Part shown: positions 7,467 to 10,631 of the stretch, piece by piece | Numbering within the stretch: the first letter of the stretch is position 1 | Layout: the number at the start of each line of letters is the position of its first letter | From: Proteobacteria bacterium UBA664 | GTDB taxonomy: Bacteria > Pseudomonadota > Gammaproteobacteria > UBA7966 | NCBI GenBank assembly: GCA_002299125.1 | Contig: DBNU01000064.1 | Location: forward strand, 1 to 10,631 | Direction of reading: 5' to 3' | DNA length: 10,631 bases | Notes under the pieces: model-generated | Databases searched by the model: none | Told to the model about the DNA's origin: nothing | Seen by the model: the letters and a program-made list of their open reading frames with translations, nothing else | Position numbers and translations under genes: made by a program

Positions 7467-8686
7467 GGTTGCCTTCTCCGGGCATTGGCCTGGGCGGCCG
7501 CATAGACCACCCGATAGCGGGAGACGGAGTTCGTCCAGTTGCGTTCCTCGCGCACGTAGCGTTCCCCGGCGTCGAGCACTCGCTCCCAGTCACCGCGGGC
7601 ATCGAGCACTGCAGCCAACCGCTCCGCAAGGGCAGCCGCATCGTCGGCCGGAAACAGGTAGCCGGTCTCGCCGTCGCGGATCAGTTCCCGATGGCCACCG
7701 ACGTCCGAGGCACAGAAAGGCCGGCGCCCGGCCATCGCTTCCAGGGGCTTGAGCGGGGTGACGAGTTCGGTCAGGCGCATGCGGTGGCGCGGATAGGCCA
7801 GCAGATCGATGAGGGCGTAGTACTGCGGCACCTCGGCGTGCGGCACCCGTCCAGCAAAGTGGATGCGCGCCGCCACTGGAGCGCGCGCTGCCTGCGCCTT
7901 CAGCGCCGCCTCCTCGGGCCCGCCGCCGACCAGGAGCAGCGCCGCGGTCGGGTGCTCCCGGGCCAGACGGATAAAACCCTCGATGAGCAGGTCGAGACCC
8001 TCGTAGGCGTAGAAGGAGCCGATGAAACCGATGACGGGTCCTGCGGGCGGCAGGCCCAGGCGCTCGGCGAGCAGGGGATCGCGTTCGGCACCGGCGGCGA
8101 AGGCCTCCGGGTCGACCGCATTCGGGATCTGGGTGAGTCGTGCGGCCGGGATGCCCCGCGCGGCGATGTCGTCGAGCAGGCCCTGACAGATGGCGGTCAC
8201 GGCATCAGCGCGCTGGAGGACCCAGGTTTCCAGCGCCCGGGTCAGACGGTAGCGCGGCCCCCAGGCGCGACTGGTGCCGTGGTCCACCGCGGCGTCTTCC
8301 CAGAAGGCCCGCACCTCGTAGACGACGGGCAGACCGAGACGCCGGCCGGCCAGCACGGCCGCCATGCCATCGAGCGCGGGGGAGTGGGCATGGATGAGAT
8401 CCGGACGCAGTCGTGGGGCAAGTTCCAGGATGCGTCGGCGCAGTGCCGCCACCACGCCCCAGGGCTCGAAGAGACCCCGCTCGAACCAGCGCCTAGGCAG
8501 CGGAGTGCGGTGGAAGTCGATGCCGTCGATGGTTTCCAGCGCGCCGGTGGCCAGACCCTGCTTGGGGCCGGTCAGGGCGACGGGCACAAGGCCCATGGCC
8601 TGCTGCGCCTTGAGGATGGCACGCGAGCGGAAGGTGTAGCCGCTGTGCAACGGCAGGGAATGGTCGAATACATGCAGGATGCGCAT
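7463..8686 (-). CDS. XrtA-associated GT4 glycosyltransferase, Daro_2409 type (407 aa)
   Basis: This is a GT-B-fold family 4 glycosyltransferase that would add a sugar from a nucleotide donor to the growing lipid-linked repeat unit on the cytoplasmic face. The N-terminus MRILHVFDHSLPLHSGYTFR is highly characteristic of the PEP-CTERM/exosortase A-associated group recalled as TIGR04063. The acceptor domain covers about 1-195, with LIHAHSP at 97-103 and QIPNAVD at 186-192. The donor domain follows, with GFIGSFYAYEG (220-230), LLVGGGPE (251-258) and the C-terminal TELVTPLKPLEAMAG (306-320). In that last motif the paired Glu residues are E307 and E316, one position wider than the usual E-x7-E. The closing DVGGHRELI (328-336) is typical of GT4 enzymes. 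Start ATG lies four bases after the stop of the previous GT; the Shine-Dalgarno sequence is weak (GGA about ten bases upstream), suggesting reinitiation. Donor and acceptor are not predictable. Confidence 0.93.
   Translation of the reverse strand: MRILHVFDHSLPLHSGYTFRSRAILKAQQAMGLVPVALTGPKQGLATGALETIDGIDFHRTPLPRRWFERGLFEPWGVVAALRRRILELAPRLRPDLIHAHSPALDGMAAVLAGRRLGLPVVYEVRAFWEDAAVDHGTSRAWGPRYRLTRALETWVLQRADAVTAICQGLLDDIAARGIPAARLTQIPNAVDPEAFAAGAERDPLLAERLGLPPAGPVIGFIGSFYAYEGLDLLIEGFIRLAREHPTAALLLVGGGPEEAALKAQAARAPVAARIHFAGRVPHAEVPQYYALIDLLAYPRHRMRLTELVTPLKPLEAMAGRRPFCASDVGGHRELIRDGETGYLFPADDAAALAERLAAVLDARGDWERVLDAGERYVREERNWTNSVSRYRVVYAAAQANARRRQP
7472..7479 (-). promoter_or_regulatory. Ribosome binding site for xrtA
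   Basis: The minus strand reads GGAGAAGG five bases before the ATG at 7466, within the last codons of the upstream glycosyltransferase. It is the strongest Shine-Dalgarno match among the genes here and goes with a 4-base ATGA overlap. Confidence 0.65.
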
Positions 8687-8690
8687 CGGT

Positions 8691-9866
8691 TCAGAGTCCG
8701 GTGGGTCGAGGCGTCAGCGCTTCGTAGATGTCGCGGTAGCCGGCCACCATGGTGTCGAGGCTGAAGTCCCGCACGGCCCGCTCGCGAGCCGCCGCACCCT
8801 GGCGTGCGCGCAGGAGGTCATCGGCGAGGTAGGCAGCCACGGCGTGCGCAAGGGCCTCGGGATCGGCCCGCGGAACGAGCGTACCGGTCTTGCCCGGCGT
8901 GACCAGCTCCCGATTGCCACCCACATCGGTGGCCACCACCGGCAGCCCACTCGCCATGGCTTCGAGCACCGTATTGGAGATCCCCTCGGCCAGCGAGGGC
9001 AGCACGAAGAGATCGAGGGCGGCGAGGATCGCGGGCGTGTCACTGCGCGCACCCGGCAGCCAGGCCGTGTGGGCGAGCCCCTGCGCGGCCAGTTGTGCCT
9101 CGGCCTCGGCACGCAGTGGACCCGCGCCGATCAGCACGAGACCGGTCCGATGCGCGAGACCGGGATTGTCCCGGAGCAGCAGTGACCAGGCCCGAACCAG
9201 GTTGAGCGGATCCTTGACCGCCTGCATTCTGCCGATGCTGCCGATGAGCCTGCGGCCGGCAAGACGCGCGGCCGCTTCCCCGTCCGGCAGCGGTGGACGC
9301 GGTGTGCGCGGTGCGAAGCGGTCGGTATCAACGCCGTTGCAGATGCGGCTCACCCGCGCTGCGCTGATCCCGACCTCGTTGGTCACATAGTCCGTCAGTT
9401 CCTGTGACACGGCCGTGTAACGATGCACGAGCGGGCTGAGCACACGCCGCATCCAGATGTAGCGTCGGCTGCGGTTGTCGAGGTCGTGCATGTCGCGCCC
9501 ATGTTCTCCGTGCACGCGCGCAGGCACGCCGGCGGCGAGGGCCGGGATCTGCGCCTCGAGTGTGGCCAGATTGCGGGTGTGCACCAGGGCGGGACGCAGG
9601 CTACGGAAGGTTCGCAAGAGCTTCAGGTAAAGGCCCCAGTCCTGACCGCTGCGACGGTTGAGTTCGACCACTGGCACGCCGGGCGGCAGCCGTTCGCGGA
9701 AGTCGGTGCTGTTGGTCAGGCTCACCACCGCATGTCGGAAGCGCTCGCGTGGCAGCCGGTGCAACAGATTGGCGAGCCCGTTTTCCAGGCCGCCGAAATC
9801 CAGTCGATGCACGACGTGGGCGATGAGTGGTCGGGCATCCGGTTGCTGCCCAGGGCGGGAGGTCAC
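8691..9866 (-). CDS. XrtA-associated GT4 glycosyltransferase, TIGR03088 type (391 aa from a GTG start)
   Basis: This is a second GT-B family 4 glycosyltransferase. PLIAHVVHRLDFGGLENG (about 13-30, numbered from GTG) is the signature I recall for the PEP-CTERM/XrtA sugar transferase group TIGR03088 (stp2). The acceptor domain has LVHTRN (94-99) and GEHGRDMHD (120-128). The donor domain has SRICNGVDTDRF (173-184), GRMQAVKDP (212-220), LIGAGP (245-250) and a canonical E-x7-E pair, E294 and E302, in EGISNTVLEAMASG, followed by TDVGGNRELV. The start is uncertain. GTG at 9866 puts the conserved beta-strand near residue 13 and gives a family-like length, but has a poor Shine-Dalgarno. ATG at 9950 would add 28 Arg/Pro/Ser-rich residues unlike the family. 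The open frame reaching 10286 overlaps galE and its upstream part is a shadow. It would act with the following GT on the same repeat unit. Confidence 0.9.
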   Translation of the reverse strand: MTSRPGQQPDARPLIAHVVHRLDFGGLENGLANLLHRLPRERFRHAVVSLTNSTDFRERLPPGVPVVELNRRSGQDWGLYLKLLRTFRSLRPALVHTRNLATLEAQIPALAAGVPARVHGEHGRDMHDLDNRSRRYIWMRRVLSPLVHRYTAVSQELTDYVTNEVGISAARVSRICNGVDTDRFAPRTPRPPLPDGEAAARLAGRRLIGSIGRMQAVKDPLNLVRAWSLLLRDNPGLAHRTGLVLIGAGPLRAEAEAQLAAQGLAHTAWLPGARSDTPAILAALDLFVLPSLAEGISNTVLEAMASGLPVVATDVGGNRELVTPGKTGTLVPRADPEALAHAVAAYLADDLLRARQGAAARERAVRDFSLDTMVAGYRDIYEALTPRPTGL

Positions 9867-10011
9867 TGGCGTGGGCTCTGTGCTGCGGCAGCCGGGGCGG
9901 GAGGAACGGGGAGGCTTTCGGCGCGAGATGGTTGCCGCTTGAAGGCACATGGCGCGCGTCCGCCATGGCACCCCGTGGCTGGTGCAGGCGGGAGTCCCGT
10001 CCAGGGCAGGT
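9867..10011 (-). other. Gap between galE and the first XrtA-locus glycosyltransferase
   Basis: At 145 bases this is the widest gap in the window. Its last 84 bases would be coding if the glycosyltransferase starts at ATG 9950. I see a short odd palindrome, CGGGA-C-TCCCG, at 9989-9999 and a possible five-base-pair GCACC/GGTGC stem at about 9968-9985 just past the galE stop, with no U-run. Neither is strong enough to call an operator or terminator. No clear sigma-70 or sigma-54 promoter is visible. It is the likeliest place in the window for an internal promoter, by position only. Confidence 0.3.
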
Positions 10012-10631
10012 TCAGGAAGACGGGTGCCGCCACGGATTCTCTTGTTGCTTGCGCTCCCAGGCGAGCGAGGTGCGCACGATGAGGCGGAGATCGTCGTACT
10101 GCGGCACCCACCCGAGCATCGAGCGGATGCGCCCGGTCTCAGCGATGAGTTCCGGCGGATCGCCAGCGCGGCGCGGATGTTCGCTGACCGGTAAGGGGTG
10201 ACCGGCCTCGGCCTCCACGGCCGCGATGACCTCGCGTACCGAATAGCCGTGACCGTAGCCGCAGTTGAGGGTGAGTGATTCGCCACCGCCCTCGAGGTGG
10301 ATCAAGGCGTCGAGATGGGCTCGGGCCAAGTCCACCACATGAATGTAATCCCGGACTCCGGTGCCATCTCGGGTTGGATAGTCGGTCCCGAAGACGGCCA
10401 GCCCCGGTCGCTTGCCGATCGCGACCTCAGCCGCGACCTTGATGAGCAGGGTCGCGCCCGGCGTGCATTGCCCGATCCGCCCGCCCGGATCGCATCCGGC
10501 CACGTTGAAATAGCGCAGGGTGACGTGCCGCATGGCCGTGGCACGCGATAGATCGGCCAGCATCAGCTCGCTCATGAGCTTCGACTGGCCATACGGGTTG
10601 ATGGGCGCAGTGGCCGTGTCCTCGGCAGCGC
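10012..10631 (-). CDS. galE: UDP-glucose 4-epimerase GalE, C-terminal part (N-terminus beyond right edge)
   Basis: This enzyme interconverts UDP-glucose and UDP-galactose with bound NAD and supplies sugar nucleotides for polysaccharide synthesis in the cytoplasm. About 205 residues are visible, of roughly 330 in a full protein. The first visible stretch contains NPYGQSK, which holds the Tyr-x3-Lys catalytic pair of extended short-chain dehydrogenases. It is followed by LRYFNVAGCDPGGRIGQ, then FGTDYPTRDGTGVRDYIHV, the classic substrate-binding signature of GalE, and LNCGYGHGYSVREVI. The C-terminus ends normally at LAWERKQQENPW plus a short tail. The NAD-binding Rossmann GxxGxxG motif must lie to the right of the window. 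The specificity could be a GalE-like epimerase acting on N-acetyl sugars, but the motifs favour GalE. It precedes the glycosyltransferase genes on the same strand. Confidence 0.95.
   Translation of the reverse strand, partial: AAEDTATAPINPYGQSKLMSELMLADLSRATAMRHVTLRYFNVAGCDPGGRIGQCTPGATLLIKVAAEVAIGKRPGLAVFGTDYPTRDGTGVRDYIHVVDLARAHLDALIHLEGGGESLTLNCGYGHGYSVREVIAAVEAEAGHPLPVSEHPRRAGDPPELIAETGRIRSMLGWVPQYDDLRLIVRTSLAWERKQQENPWRHPSS

Noticed and set aside
9968..9985. Possible terminator hairpin just after galE
   Set aside because: The stem is only about five base pairs with an eight-base loop and no following U-run, so it is weak in a GC-rich background.
9958..9985. Sigma-54-like TGGCAC on the plus strand in the galE gap
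   Set aside because: There is no TTGC or GC element at the required spacing downstream, and it points away from the operon.
9951..10286. Upstream extension of the first glycosyltransferase into galE
   Set aside because: The region 10012-10286 is GalE coding sequence with strong motifs in another frame. The extension is Arg/Pro/Ser-rich and resembles a frame-shadow, not a domain.

Overview
The window is a GC-rich stretch of a Gram-negative bacterial chromosome. It holds part of an exosortase A (XrtA, also EpsH) exopolysaccharide locus, the kind of locus that accompanies the PEP-CTERM protein-sorting system. GC content, codon use and gene content fit a proteobacterium, probably gammaproteobacterial or betaproteobacterial. 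I cannot name the genus from sequence alone. Every gene I can support lies on the minus strand, so transcription runs from the right edge to the left edge.

Layout in transcription order: (1) the C-terminal two thirds of a UDP-glucose 4-epimerase, GalE (right edge to 10012), which supplies UDP-galactose-type precursors; (2) after a 145-base gap, a GT4 glycosyltransferase of the XrtA-associated type recalled as TIGR03088 (8691-9866); (3) a second GT4 glycosyltransferase of the XrtA-associated Daro_2409 type, recalled as TIGR04063 (7463-8686); (4) exosortase A fused to an EpsI domain (5913-7466), overlapping the previous gene by ATGA; (5) an XrtA-associated asparagine-synthase-like amidotransferase (3973-5898); (6) a 1211-residue protein with three VanZ-like membrane repeats followed by a heparinase II/III-like polysaccharide lyase module (280-3915); (7) the first 94 residues of a membrane-anchored protein with an ESDDWG motif, possibly a polysaccharide deacetylase-like enzyme (left edge to 283).

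From gene 2 leftwards the genes are separated by at most 57 bases or overlap, most have recognisable ribosome binding sites, and no terminator-like hairpin with a U-run is visible. They therefore look like one operon. As a system, GalE and the two glycosyltransferases would build sugar chains, the amidotransferase would amidate or aminate a sugar or polymer component, and the VanZ-lyase protein and the ESDDWG protein would act on polymer at the membrane or in the periplasm. XrtA would process PEP-CTERM proteins at the inner membrane. No PEP-CTERM substrate, polysaccharide polymerase or flippase, chain-length protein or PrsK/PrsR regulator lies in the window.

The most unusual item is the triplicated-VanZ plus lyase fusion. 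The rest is a recognisable XrtA locus and not a new system. Very long plus-strand open frames (up to 542 codons) lie opposite the real genes and are best explained as high-GC shadows. I saw no RNA genes, insertion sequences, CRISPR arrays or long repeats. All family assignments are from memory of the families, not from a search.
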